Assembly (NCBI RefSeq): GCF_018614525.1
Contig: NZ_JAGGOL010000095.1
Location: forward strand, 1-43,669
Source of the DNA: Streptomyces sp. ISL-11
GTDB lineage: Bacteria; Actinomycetota; Actinomycetes; Streptomycetales; Streptomycetaceae
Reading direction: 5' to 3'
DNA: 43,669 nucleotides
The position numbers and the translations under genes are program-made. This document shows positions 15,690-25,900 of this stretch, in pieces. Below the pieces are notes generated by a model, which ran no database searches, had not been told where the DNA came from, and saw nothing but the letters and a program-made list of their open reading frames with translations. The stretch's first letter is position 1. The number at the start of each line of letters is the position of its first letter.

Positions 15690-18600
15690 TCACTTCTCGT
15701 TGCCCAGGACCCGCCGCAGCGTTCGCGCGAGCGTCGGCAGGTGCGGGTGCTGGAGCATGGTGTGGTGGGTTCCCGGCACCACATGGTGGTCCAGGCCGCC
15801 GGTCGCGAAGGCCCGCCACCGGCCGACCTGATCATCCAGCTCCGCACCGGCGCTCAGCAAGGTGATCCGGCCGTCGTACGGGGTGGGCCGATGCGTATGG
15901 TAGGCCCGGGAGTTGGCCAGGAACACGGCGACGCGGGTACGGACCTCCTCGCGCACCCCGGCGGGGATCAGCCCGGCGCGCTCCAGCTCCGGCAGGAGGG
16001 CGTCGATCCGCTCTCCGGCGGGGAGGGTGCTCAGCCGCTCCACGTCCAGTGCGGGCGGCTCGGCTCCCCGCAGGCCGGCCAGGTCGTGGACGAAGGCCGC
16101 CAGCAGCTCGGCCTCGCCGGGTGCCTCGGCGGCCTGCGGCGGGAACCCGGTGTCGAGCAGGGCCACCGTGGCCACCTCCTCGCCCTCGGCCCGCAGCCGG
16201 GCGGCCATCTCCAGGGCCACGGCACCGCCCAGCGACCAGCCGCCCAGGTGGTACGGGCCGGCGGGCCGCACCCGGCGCACGGCGGCCAGGTAGGTGTCGG
16301 CGAGCGCGCCCAGGTCCGGCGCGTCCCCGGGCCCGGCGCCGTGCAGCCCGGGGTGCTCCAGGGCGTGGACCGGTGTGTTCGCGTCGTCGAGGAGGCGGGC
16401 GAGCGGCACGTACGGTACGACCGTGCCGCCCACCGCGTGCACGAGGAAGAGCGGCGGTCCGTCGCCGCCGGCCCGCAGGGTCACCAGCGGTGAGTCACCG
16501 GCGCCCGGTGCGGCGGCGTGCTCGTCGATCGCCCGGGCCATCGACTCGACCGTGGGTGCGGCGTAGAGCGCCCGCACGTCGAGGAGGACGCCGAAGGACT
16601 CCCGTACCGCGAAGCGCAGGCGGATCAGGTCCAGGGAGCTGCCGCCCAGGTCGAAGAAGCCGTCGAGCGCGCCGACCCGGGCGGCGCCCAGGGTCCGGGC
16701 CCAGAGGGGTGCGAGCGCCCGCTCGGTGGGGGTGCGGGGCTCGATGAAGGGGGCACCACTGGCCAGTTCGGGGGCCGGCAGCGCCTTGCGGTCGACCTTG
16801 CCGTTGGCCGTCAGGGGTATCCGCTCCAGCGGCACCACCACCGCCGGCACCATGTAGTCGGGCAGTTCGGTGCCCAGGTGCGTGCGGAGCCGCGCGGGCA
16901 GGTCGGCGCCGGCCTCCGGGGCGGGCACGACGTAGCCGATCAGGCGTCGCCCGTCGTCGGTGCCGTGCACGGCGGTGAACGCGTCGGTGACCTCCGGGTG
17001 CGCGGCCAGCGCCGCGTCGATCTCGCCGGGTTCGATACGGAAGCCGCGGATCTTCACCTGCTGGTCGATGCGGCCCAGGTATTCCAGGGTGCCGTCGGGC
17101 AGCCGCCGCGCCAGGTCGCCGGAGCGGTACAGACGGCCCGGACCGCCCGAGAACGGGTCGGGCACGAAGCGCTCCGCGGACAGGTCGGGCCGTCCCAGGT
17201 AGCCCCGGGCCACGCCGGGGCCGCCCACCCACATCTCGCCCGGCACACCGGCCGGTGCGAGCTGCCCGGCCCGGTCGACGACCCACACCGACAGGTCACG
17301 GATCGGCACACCGATCGGACCGGGCGAGCGGGTGAGGAGTTCCCGGTCGAGCGGGCAGTAGGTGACGTGCACGGTCGTCTCGGTGATGCCGTACATGTTG
17401 ACCAGCCGGGGCGTGTCCTCGCCGTGCCGGTCGAACCAGCGGAGCACCGAGTCCACGTCCAGCGCGTCACCGCCGAAGACGACCGTGCGCAGTGCCAGGT
17501 CCGCGCCGCGCTCCTCGTCCACGGCGACCAGCTGCCGGAAGGCCGCGGGCGTCTGGTTCAGGACGGTCACCCGCTCGCGCTCCAGCAGGTCGTAGAACGC
17601 CTCGGGCGAGCGGCTCTCCCAGTACGGCACGACGACGAGCCGGCCGCCGTGGGCGAGGGCGCCCCACAGCTCCCAGACCGAGAAGTCGAAGGCGAAGGAG
17701 TGGAAGAGCGTCCACACGTCCCGTTCGTCGAAGCCGAACCAGTCGTGTGTCGAGCGCAGCAACCGGACGACGTTCCCGTGCGGGACCATCACGGCCTTGG
17801 GCCGGCCCGTCGATCCGGAGGTGTAGATGAGGTAGGCGAGGTCTTCGCCGCCGGCGGGTACCGGCTCCGGGGCCGGGCCGGCGTCTCCGGGGTGCCCGCC
17901 GTCGAGGGGGACACGCTCGTACGGGCCGTCGGGCAGTTCCACCCCGTCCTGGGCGAGCACGACCCCGACGCCGGAGTCCTTGAGCATGTACGCGAGCCGC
18001 TCGGCCGGGTAGCCGGGGTCGAGCGGTACGTACGCGGCGCCCGTCCGCAGGATGCCCAGGATGCCGGCGACGAGGTCGGCCGAGCGCTCGCCGCACAGGC
18101 CCACGAGGTCGCCGCGGCCCACGCCCCGCGCCCGCAGCCGGGCCGCCAGGGCCCCGGCACGGTCGTCGAGTTCGCGGTAGCCGATCCGTGTCCCGCCGTC
18201 GACGACGGCCACCGCGTCGGGCCGCAGCCGCACCTGCTCGGCGAACAGCTCGTACAGCGAGACGTCGGAGGGGAACGTCTCCTGGGCGGCGCTCCAGGCC
18301 GCCAGCCGGTCCTGTTCCGGTCCGGTGAGGAGGGTCAGCCCGCCGATGGGCGCGTCGGGGGTGCGCACGGCCTGTTCCAGCACCGTGCGGAAGTGGTCGA
18401 CCAACCGCTCCACGCGGTCGTGGTCGAACAGCTCGGTGGCGTACTCCAGTTCCAGGGCGACGCCGCCGTCCGCCGTCTCGCTCGCGCTGACCGCGAGGTC
18501 GAAGCGGGCCCGGGTGCCGGTGGTCCCGACGTACTCGCCGGGCGTGGAGCCGAGCCGGAAGGGCACGTCGGCCGCGTCGGCGGCCTGGAGGGTGAGGCTG

Positions 18601-21600
18601 ATCTGGAAGAGCGGGTTGCGGCCCGGGACGCGCTCGGGCTTGAGCGCGTCGACGACCATCGTGAACGGCACGTCCTGGTGGTCCAGGGCGCCGAGCACGG
18701 TCTCCTTGCAGCGGCCGACCAGCGCACGGAATGTGGGATCGCCCGCTGTGCTGGTGCGCAGGACGAGGGTGTTGGCGAACAGCCCGACGAGGGGCTCGAC
18801 CTCGGAGTGCGTACGTCCTGAGAACACCGAGCCGATGGCCAGGTCGTCCTGACCGGTGTACCGGGACAGCACGGTCAGCAGGCCCGCCTGGAGGACCGCC
18901 AGCAGCGACGCCTGCTCGCTGCGGGCGAGGTCGCGCAGCCCGTTGCCCAGGGAGGCGGGGAGCCGGTGCTCGACGACGGCCCCGGTCTGCCGGGGCGCGG
19001 CGGGGCGGGGGCGGTCGGTCGGGAAGTCCAGGACCGGAAGGTCCGCCAGGGTGCGCCGCCAGTAGGACAGCTGGTCCTCCAGGGCGTCGCCGGTCAGCCG
19101 GTCGCGCTGCCGGGCGGCGTAGTCGGCGACCTGCACGGGAAGCGGGGGCAGATCGGTGCCGGCGTAGAGCGCGGCGAGCTCCTGGCCGATGATCCCGGTC
19201 GACCAGCCGTCGGTGACGATGTGGTGGAGGTTCATCAGGAGGACGTGGTCGGTGTCGGCCAGGCGCAGCAGGCTCGTCCGCAGGAGCGGCCCGGCGGCCA
19301 GGTCGAAGGGGCGTACCGCCTCCTCCTGCGCCAGTTGTCGGACGCGCTCCTCCCGTACCGGCTCCGGCTGGGCGGACAGGTCGGTCACCGGCAGCGGCCA
19401 CGTGGTGGGCGCTTCCTCGACGACCAGGTGCGGCTCCTCGCCCTCACCCGAGAAGCGGGTCCGCAGCGCCTCGTGCCGTACGACCAGCTGCCGAAACGCC
19501 TCGCGCAGGGCATCCGCGTCGAGGGGGCCGCGCAGGCGCAGCGCGAACGGCATGTTGTAGACCGGGGATTCCGGGTCGAGCTGGTGCAGGAACCACAGCC
19601 CTTCCTGCTGGTACGAGGGTACGAGCCGCCGCCCGTCACGGGGCACGGGGACGATGCGGTCGGCGTCAGCGACGTCCGGGGTGGTGGCACGCTCCTGGTC
19701 GATGCGTGCGGCGAGGTCGCGCAGGACGGGATGGACGAAGAGGGTGCGCGGCGCGAGGGACGCGTGGAAGGTGTCGCGGATGCGGGAGATGAGGCGGGTG
19801 GCCTGGAGCGAGTTGCCGCCCAGGTCGAAGAAGCTGTCGTGGATACCGATGGAGGCCAGGGGCACGTCCAGCAGGCCGTGCCAGATCCCGGCGAGGCCGC
19901 GTTCGGTGGCGGTGCGCGGCGGAACGCCTGGGGACTCCCCCGCCGCCTGCGGGGCCGGGAGCCGGGCCTGGTCGAGCTTGCCGCTGGGGGTCAGCGGCAG
20001 CGCGTCGATCACCATGACCTGGGACGGGACCATGTGCAGCGGCAGCCGGTCCATCAGCTCCGCGCGGATCATGTCGGCGTCGACGGCACCGGCCGCGGTC
20101 GGCACGACGTAGCCGGTCAGCCGGGCGGCCGGGGTGCCGGCGTCGTGCACGACGACGGTGCCCTGCCGGACTCCTTCACAGCCGGCCAGGGCGTGTTCGA
20201 TCTCGCCGGGTTCGATGCGCAGTCCCCGGATCTTGATCTGCCGGTCCGCACGGCCCAGGAATTCGAGATTGCCGTCCTCACGCCACCGCACCACATCACC
20301 CGTGCGATACATCCGCTCACCGGACGCCGAGAACGGATCCGGCACGAACCGCTCCGCCGTCAGATCCGGACGCCCCAGATAACCCCGCGCCAGACCCACA
20401 CCGGCGATGAACAACTCACCCGGAACACCGACCGGCACCGGCTCGAACGTGGCGGCATTCAACACGTAGGCACGGTGGTTGGCCATCGCACGACCGATCG
20501 GCGGCGACGCCGTCAACCCACCCCGCGGGCAGAGGTAATCCACGCAAGCGACCGTCGCCTCGGTCGGACCATAACCGTTGTGGAATTCACGCCTCTCATT
20601 CGACCACCGGTTCACCAACTCCGCCGGAAACGCCTCCAGACCCACGAACAACGCCCGCAAACCCGACAACGACTCCGGATCCAGCAACCGCAACACCGCC
20701 GGCGGCACATCCGCCACCGACACCCGCTCCCGTATCAGCAGCTCCTGCAACGCATCCGGATCCAGCAACGTCTCACGACGAGCGCCGACGACCGTCGCAC
20801 CCGAGCCGAGCGCACCGTAGAAGTCGAAGATCGAAACGTCGAACGCCGGATTGGCGAACTGCAACAACCGGTCACCGGGACGAATACGGAACAAATCCCG
20901 CGCATTGAGAACGAAGTTCACCGCCGCCCGGTGCGACACCATCACCCCCTTCGGCGCACCCGTCGAACCCGACGTGTAGATCAGGTAGGCCAGGTTCTCC
21001 GGCTTCGCTCCGCTGGAGAGGGGTGTGTCGGGGGTGTCTGCCAGGCGTTGCGCGGTGGCGGGGTCGTCGAGGCACACGCGGGGCATGTCCGTCGGGAGTG
21101 CCGTGGACAGTGCCCGGGTGGTCACGACCACGCGCGTGCCCGCGTCTGCCAGCTGGCCGACCAGGCGTTCCGCGGGGTGCTGGGGGTCGAGCGGCAGCCA
21201 CGCACCGCCCGCCTTGAGCACGGCCAACTGCGCCACCGGCAGCTCCGTGCCACGCTCCAGCAGCACCCCCGCCACCACGTCCGGACCCAGCCCGAAATCC
21301 GAACGCAGGACACGGCCCAGCCGATTCGCCTCCGCGTCCAACTGCCCGTACGACAGCTCCGCGCCCTCGAAACGCACCGCCGGCGCCGAACCGTCCGCCG
21401 CCACCCACCGCTCCACCACCTCGTGCAGCAGCGACCCGCCCTCATCGCGCGTGACGGGTTCGGGGTTCCATCCGCGCAGCAGCTGGCCGCGCTCCTCCGC
21501 GTCCAGGAGGTCCAGCTCGCCCAGCCGGGCGTCCGGGCCGGTCACTGCCTGCTGCAGGACCGTACGGAAATGACCGGCCAGCCGCTCCATCCGGGCCCGG

Positions 21601-22937
21601 TCGAACAGCTCCGTCGAGTACTCGATGACGAGGTCCAGGCGGCCTTCCGGCGCCTCGATCACCGTGACGCCGAGGTCGAAGCGGGAGCTGATCTCGTGGG
21701 AGTCGAGGGCGTCGGCCCCGACTCCCGGCAGCCCGAAGCCGCGGCCGCTGGTGGCGGCGGCCTGGAGGGTGAGGCTGATCTGGAAGAGCGGGTTGCGGCC
21801 CGGGACGCGCTCGGGCTTGAGCGCGTCGACGACCATCGTGAACGGCACGTCCTGGTGGTCCAGGGCGCCGAGCACGGTCTCCTTGCAGCGGCCGACCAGC
21901 GCACGGAACGTCGGGTCACCGGCCGTGCTGGTGCGCAGGGCGAGGGTGTTGGCGAACAGCCCGACGAGGGGCTCGACCTCGGAGCGCGTACGTCCTGAGA
22001 ACACCGAGCCGACCGCGAGGTCGTCCTGACCGGTGTACCGGGACAGCACGGTCAGCAGGCCCGCTTGGAGGACCGCCAGCAGCGACGCCTGCTCGCTGCG
22101 GGCGAGCTCGCGCAGCCCGTCCCCCAGCGTCGCGGGCAGGCTCGCCTCGAAGGTGGCGCCCGAGGACGTCGGCTCCACCGGGCGGGGGCGGTCGGCCGGG
22201 AAGTCCACGACCGGCAGGTCCGCCAGGGTGCGCCGCCAGTAGGACAACTGGCCCTCCAGGGCGTCCCCGGTCAGCCGGTCGCGCTGCCACGCCGCGTAGT
22301 CGGCGGCCTGGAGGTCGAGGGCGGGGAGCTGCTGGCCCTCGTAGAGCGCGGCCAGGTCCTGGACGATGATGCCCGTCGACCAGCCGTCGGTGACGATGTG
22401 GTGCAGGCTCAGCAGCAGGACGTGGTCGGCGTCGGCCAGCCGCAACAGGCCGGTCCGCAGGAGCGGTCCGGCGGCCAGGTCGAAGGGGCGTACCGCCTCC
22501 TCCTGCGCCAGCTGCCGGGCGCGCTCCTCCCGTACCGGCTCCGGCAGGCCGGACAGGTCCGTCACCGGAAGCGGCCAGGTGCCGGGGGGCGCTTCGAGGA
22601 GCATGCGCGGTTCCCCGTCCTCGGCGGGGAAGCGGGTCCGCAGCGCCTCGTGCCGTGCGACGAGGCCCCGGAACGCCTCGCCCAGTGCCGCAACGTCCAG
22701 CGGGCCGCGCAGCCGCAGCGCGAACGGCACGTTGTAGACGGGGGAACCGGGCTCCAGCTGGTGCAGGAACCACAGCCCTTCCTGCTGGTAGGAGGGTACG
22801 AGCCGCCGGCCGTCGCGAGGGACCGGGGTGACCCGGTCGGCTCCGGCCTCCGCCGCGCGCTTCTGCCGCAGCCGCAGGGCCAGCAGCGCGCGCCGCTTCT
22901 CCTCGATCGTCGTCTGTCGGGTCACGGAGTCGGTCAT
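15690..22937 (-). CDS. NRPS C-A-PCP-C-A(Thr)-PCP-TE (terminal synthetase)
   Basis: A 2,415-aa dimodular NRPS ending the assembly line. Module 1: condensation domain with HHIVTDG near residue 179, A domain (YTSGSTGAPKG near 650), PCP (FFDLGGNSLQATRL near 1036). Module 2: HHIVTDG near 1240, A domain (YTSGSTGRPKA near 1702), PCP (FFDLGGSSLDLIRLR near 2094). The thioesterase has GGWSLGGAV near 2232. By alignment to GrsA, A2 reads D-F-W-N-V-G-M-V-H, the threonine code with one conservative change. A1 reads D-V-F-D-L-V-G-V-A, which I cannot assign, and equals the A domain of the neighbouring synthetase. The N-terminal EEKRRALLALRLRQKR helix looks like a docking segment. ATG 22937 shares one base with the upstream gene's stop. 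No epimerase domain is present. Confidence 0.95.
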   Translation of the reverse strand: MTDSVTRQTTIEEKRRALLALRLRQKRAAEAGADRVTPVPRDGRRLVPSYQQEGLWFLHQLEPGSPVYNVPFALRLRGPLDVAALGEAFRGLVARHEALRTRFPAEDGEPRMLLEAPPGTWPLPVTDLSGLPEPVREERARQLAQEEAVRPFDLAAGPLLRTGLLRLADADHVLLLSLHHIVTDGWSTGIIVQDLAALYEGQQLPALDLQAADYAAWQRDRLTGDALEGQLSYWRRTLADLPVVDFPADRPRPVEPTSSGATFEASLPATLGDGLRELARSEQASLLAVLQAGLLTVLSRYTGQDDLAVGSVFSGRTRSEVEPLVGLFANTLALRTSTAGDPTFRALVGRCKETVLGALDHQDVPFTMVVDALKPERVPGRNPLFQISLTLQAAATSGRGFGLPGVGADALDSHEISSRFDLGVTVIEAPEGRLDLVIEYSTELFDRARMERLAGHFRTVLQQAVTGPDARLGELDLLDAEERGQLLRGWNPEPVTRDEGGSLLHEVVERWVAADGSAPAVRFEGAELSYGQLDAEANRLGRVLRSDFGLGPDVVAGVLLERGTELPVAQLAVLKAGGAWLPLDPQHPAERLVGQLADAGTRVVVTTRALSTALPTDMPRVCLDDPATAQRLADTPDTPLSSGAKPENLAYLIYTSGSTGAPKGVMVSHRAAVNFVLNARDLFRIRPGDRLLQFANPAFDVSIFDFYGALGSGATVVGARRETLLDPDALQELLIRERVSVADVPPAVLRLLDPESLSGLRALFVGLEAFPAELVNRWSNERREFHNGYGPTEATVACVDYLCPRGGLTASPPIGRAMANHRAYVLNAATFEPVPVGVPGELFIAGVGLARGYLGRPDLTAERFVPDPFSASGERMYRTGDVVRWREDGNLEFLGRADRQIKIRGLRIEPGEIEHALAGCEGVRQGTVVVHDAGTPAARLTGYVVPTAAGAVDADMIRAELMDRLPLHMVPSQVMVIDALPLTPSGKLDQARLPAPQAAGESPGVPPRTATERGLAGIWHGLLDVPLASIGIHDSFFDLGGNSLQATRLISRIRDTFHASLAPRTLFVHPVLRDLAARIDQERATTPDVADADRIVPVPRDGRRLVPSYQQEGLWFLHQLDPESPVYNMPFALRLRGPLDADALREAFRQLVVRHEALRTRFSGEGEEPHLVVEEAPTTWPLPVTDLSAQPEPVREERVRQLAQEEAVRPFDLAAGPLLRTSLLRLADTDHVLLMNLHHIVTDGWSTGIIGQELAALYAGTDLPPLPVQVADYAARQRDRLTGDALEDQLSYWRRTLADLPVLDFPTDRPRPAAPRQTGAVVEHRLPASLGNGLRDLARSEQASLLAVLQAGLLTVLSRYTGQDDLAIGSVFSGRTHSEVEPLVGLFANTLVLRTSTAGDPTFRALVGRCKETVLGALDHQDVPFTMVVDALKPERVPGRNPLFQISLTLQAADAADVPFRLGSTPGEYVGTTGTRARFDLAVSASETADGGVALELEYATELFDHDRVERLVDHFRTVLEQAVRTPDAPIGGLTLLTGPEQDRLAAWSAAQETFPSDVSLYELFAEQVRLRPDAVAVVDGGTRIGYRELDDRAGALAARLRARGVGRGDLVGLCGERSADLVAGILGILRTGAAYVPLDPGYPAERLAYMLKDSGVGVVLAQDGVELPDGPYERVPLDGGHPGDAGPAPEPVPAGGEDLAYLIYTSGSTGRPKAVMVPHGNVVRLLRSTHDWFGFDERDVWTLFHSFAFDFSVWELWGALAHGGRLVVVPYWESRSPEAFYDLLERERVTVLNQTPAAFRQLVAVDEERGADLALRTVVFGGDALDVDSVLRWFDRHGEDTPRLVNMYGITETTVHVTYCPLDRELLTRSPGPIGVPIRDLSVWVVDRAGQLAPAGVPGEMWVGGPGVARGYLGRPDLSAERFVPDPFSGGPGRLYRSGDLARRLPDGTLEYLGRIDQQVKIRGFRIEPGEIDAALAAHPEVTDAFTAVHGTDDGRRLIGYVVPAPEAGADLPARLRTHLGTELPDYMVPAVVVPLERIPLTANGKVDRKALPAPELASGAPFIEPRTPTERALAPLWARTLGAARVGALDGFFDLGGSSLDLIRLRFAVRESFGVLLDVRALYAAPTVESMARAIDEHAAAPGAGDSPLVTLRAGGDGPPLFLVHAVGGTVVPYVPLARLLDDANTPVHALEHPGLHGAGPGDAPDLGALADTYLAAVRRVRPAGPYHLGGWSLGGAVALEMAARLRAEGEEVATVALLDTGFPPQAAEAPGEAELLAAFVHDLAGLRGAEPPALDVERLSTLPAGERIDALLPELERAGLIPAGVREEVRTRVAVFLANSRAYHTHRPTPYDGRITLLSAGAELDDQVGRWRAFATGGLDHHVVPGTHHTMLQHPHLPTLARTLRRVLGNEK
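18578..18942 (-). repeat. Direct repeat in C domains (copy 1)
   Basis: About 365 bp of the second condensation domain is nearly identical to 21755-22119 in the first condensation domain of the same gene. Differences cluster in short patches (for example around 18730-18745). It suggests recent duplication or gene conversion between modules. Confidence 0.8.
20189..20981 (-). repeat. Near-identical A-domain core (copy 1)
   Basis: About 790 bp covering A-domain cores A3 to A8 is nearly identical to 23529-24322, with only about a dozen mismatches by eye over the central 760 bp. It is visibly lower in GC than the flanks. Homology resumes on both sides (PCP region 19769-19895 against 23110-23235, and 21230-21450 against 24560-24790), so the whole module is related, but this core is the most conserved. 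Confidence 0.9.
21755..22119 (-). repeat. Direct repeat in C domains (copy 2)
   Basis: Partner of 18578-18942, lying in the C domain of module 1 of the terminal NRPS. The offset is 3,177 bp. Confidence 0.8.
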
Positions 22938-25900
22938 CAGGCTTCCTCACTCAGCAGACGGTCCAGCTCCTCCTCGGACAGCCCGGCGATCTCCGCCTCC
23001 AGGTCCGTCTCCTCCGTGGCGGCCGCCGCGAGCTCCTCCCCGATGCGGGTGGCGAGGTCCCTGAGCACCGGGTGGACGAAGAGCAGGCGCGGTTCGAGGG
23101 AGACGTGGAAGGTGTCGCGGATGCGGGAGATGAGGCGGGTGGCCTGGAGGGAGTTGCCGCCCAGGTCGAAGAAGCTGTCGTGGATACCGATGGAGGCCAG
23201 GGGCACGTCCAGCAGGCCGTGCCAGATCCCGGCGAGGTCCCGCTCGGTCGCGTCGCGCGGCGGAATGTGGGTGCGGGCCGTTCCCTCCTGCGGCGCGGGG
23301 AGCCTGGCGTGGTCGACCTTCCCGTTGGGGGTCAGCGGCAGCGCGTCGAGGGCGATCAGCTGGGCGGGGACCATGTGCTGGGGCAGCCGGTCCATGAGCC
23401 CGGTGCGCAGCTCCTCGACGTCCAGGTCGTGCCCGGCCTCGGCGACGGCGTAGGCGATCAGGCGGGCCTCGGGGGTGCCGGGGCGGTCGACGGTGACGAT
23501 CGCCTGGGCGATGCCGGGGCTGGTGGTCAGGGCGTGTTCGATCTCGCCGGGTTCGATGCGCAGTCCCCGGATCTTGATCTGCCGGTCCGCGCGGCCCAGG
23601 AATTCGAGGTTGCCGTCCTCACGCCACCGCACCACATCACCCGTGCGATACATCCGCTCACCGGACGCCGAGAACGGATCCGGCACGAACCGCTCCGCCG
23701 TCAGATCCGGACGCCCCAGATAACCTCGCGCCAGACCCACACCGGCGATGAACAACTCACCCGGAACACCGACCGGCACCGGCTCGAACGTAGCGCCATT
23801 CAACACGTAGGCACGGTGGTTGGCCATCGCACGACCGATCGGCGGCGACGCCGTCAACCCACCCCGCGGGCAGAGGTAATCCACGCAGGCAACCGTCGCC
23901 TCGGTCGGACCATAACCGTTGTGGAATTCACGCCTCTCATTCGACCACCGGTTCACCAACTCCGCCGGAAACGCCTCCAGACCCACGAACAACGCCCGCA
24001 AATCCGACAACGACTCCGGATCCAGCAACCGCAACACCGCCGGCGGCACATCCGCCACCGACACCCGCTCCCGTATCAGCAGCTCCTGCAACGCATCAGG
24101 ATCCAGCAACGTCTCACGACGAGCGCCGACGACCGTCGCACCCGAGCCGAGCGCACCGTAGAAGTCGAAGATCGAAACGTCGAACGCCGGATTGGCGAAC
24201 TGCAACAACCGGTCACCAGGACGAATACGGAACAACTCCCGCGCATTGAGAACGAAGTTCACCGCCGCCCGGTGCGACACCATCACCCCCTTCGGCGCAC
24301 CCGTCGAACCCGACGTGTAGATGATGTACGCGAGGTGATCGGGGTGGGTGTCACCGGCGGGCGGCGCATCCGAGGTCCCGGCCGGCCGGTCGTGCGGCTC
24401 CGGGTCGTCCAGGCACAGCCGCGGCACGTCCGGTGGGAGTGCCGACGCCAGCGCGCGGGTGGTCACCACCACGCGCGCCCGGGCGTCGGCGATGTAGGAG
24501 GCGAGGCGTTCCGCGGGGTGCTGGGGGTCGAGCGGCAGCCATGCGCCACCAGCCTTCAGCACCGCCAACTGCGCCACAGGCAACTCCGTGCCACGCTCCA
24601 GCAGCACCCCCGCCACCACATCCGGACCCAGCCCGAAATCCGAACGCAGGATGCGACCCAGCCGGTTCGCCTCCGCGTCCAGCCGTTCGTACGACACCTC
24701 CGCGCCCTCGAAACGCACCGCCGGCGCCGAACCGTCCGCCGCCACCCACCGCTCCACCACCTCGTGCAGCAGCGACCCGCCCTCGTCCCGCGTCACCGGG
24801 ACCGGGTTCCATCCGCGCAGCAGTTGACCGCGCTCCTCCGCGTCGAGCAGTCCCAGCTCGCCCACCCGCGTGTCCGCGTCCGTCACGGCCTGCTCCAGGA
24901 CCGTACGGAAGTGGCCGACCAGCCGCTCCATCCGGGCCCGGTCGAACAGCTCCGTCGAGTACTCGATCCAGACGCGCAGTCCGCCGTCCGCGGCCTCGTT
25001 GACCTGGAAGGCGAGGTCGAAGCGTGAGGTGCCGTTCTCGACCGGCACCGGCTCGACGACCAGGTCGCCGAGGCCGAACTCGCCGACCATGGCGCCGGTG
25101 AGGAGGGTGAAGCTGATCTGGAACAGCGGGTTGCGGCCCGGTGTGCGCTCCGGGCGGAGTTCCTCGACGAGGGTTCCGAAGGGGACGTCCTGGTGTTCCA
25201 TCGCACCCAGGACGGTGCGCTGGCAGCGGGCGACCAGTTCGCGGAACGTGGGGTCGCCGGCCGTGCTCGTGCGCAGGACGAGGGTGTTGGCGAAGAAGCC
25301 GATCAGCGGCTCGACCTCGGAGCGCGTACGGCCGGAGAACACCGAGCCGACGGCGAGGTCGTCCTCTCCGGTGTAGCGGGAGAGGACGGTCAGGAAGGCG
25401 GCGTGGAGGACGGCGAGCAGGGAGACGCGTTCGCCGCGCACCCACGCGCGGAGGGCCGCGCCGAGTTCGGCGGGCAGGTCCAGTTCGAGTTCGGCGCCCG
25501 TCCAGGTGGGGTGGGTGGGGCGGGGGCGGTCGGTGGGGAAGTCGATGGCGGGTACGCCGTCGAGGGTGGTGCGCCAGTAGTCGATCTGCGTGCGCAGGCC
25601 GTCGCCGGAGAGGCGCCGGCGCTGCCAGGCCGCGTGGTCGGCGGGCTGCACGGCGAGTTCGGGGAGGTCGCCGTGGCCGGTGCCGTAGAGGGCGGCGAGT
25701 TCCTGGGTGACGATGCCCACCGACCAGCCGTCGGTGACGATGTGGTGCAGGCAGAGCACGAGGATGTGCTCGTCGGCGGCCAGGCGCAGCAGGTGGGTGC
25801 GGAAGACCGGGCCGTTCTCCAGGTCGAAGGGGGCGCGGGCGTGGGATTCCACGAGGGCGTGGGCGCGGTCGTCGCGTTCCGCGCCGGGCGGGCCGGAGAG

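Noticed and set aside
20189..24322. The low-GC A-domain repeats as an insertion sequence or CRISPR-like element
   Set aside because: They are in frame, encode intact A-domain cores and have no terminal inverted repeats or transposase.
18966..25027. Long plus-strand open frames opposite the two NRPS genes
   Set aside because: Low-complexity basic sequences without motifs; they mirror the NRPS coding frames and their repeats.
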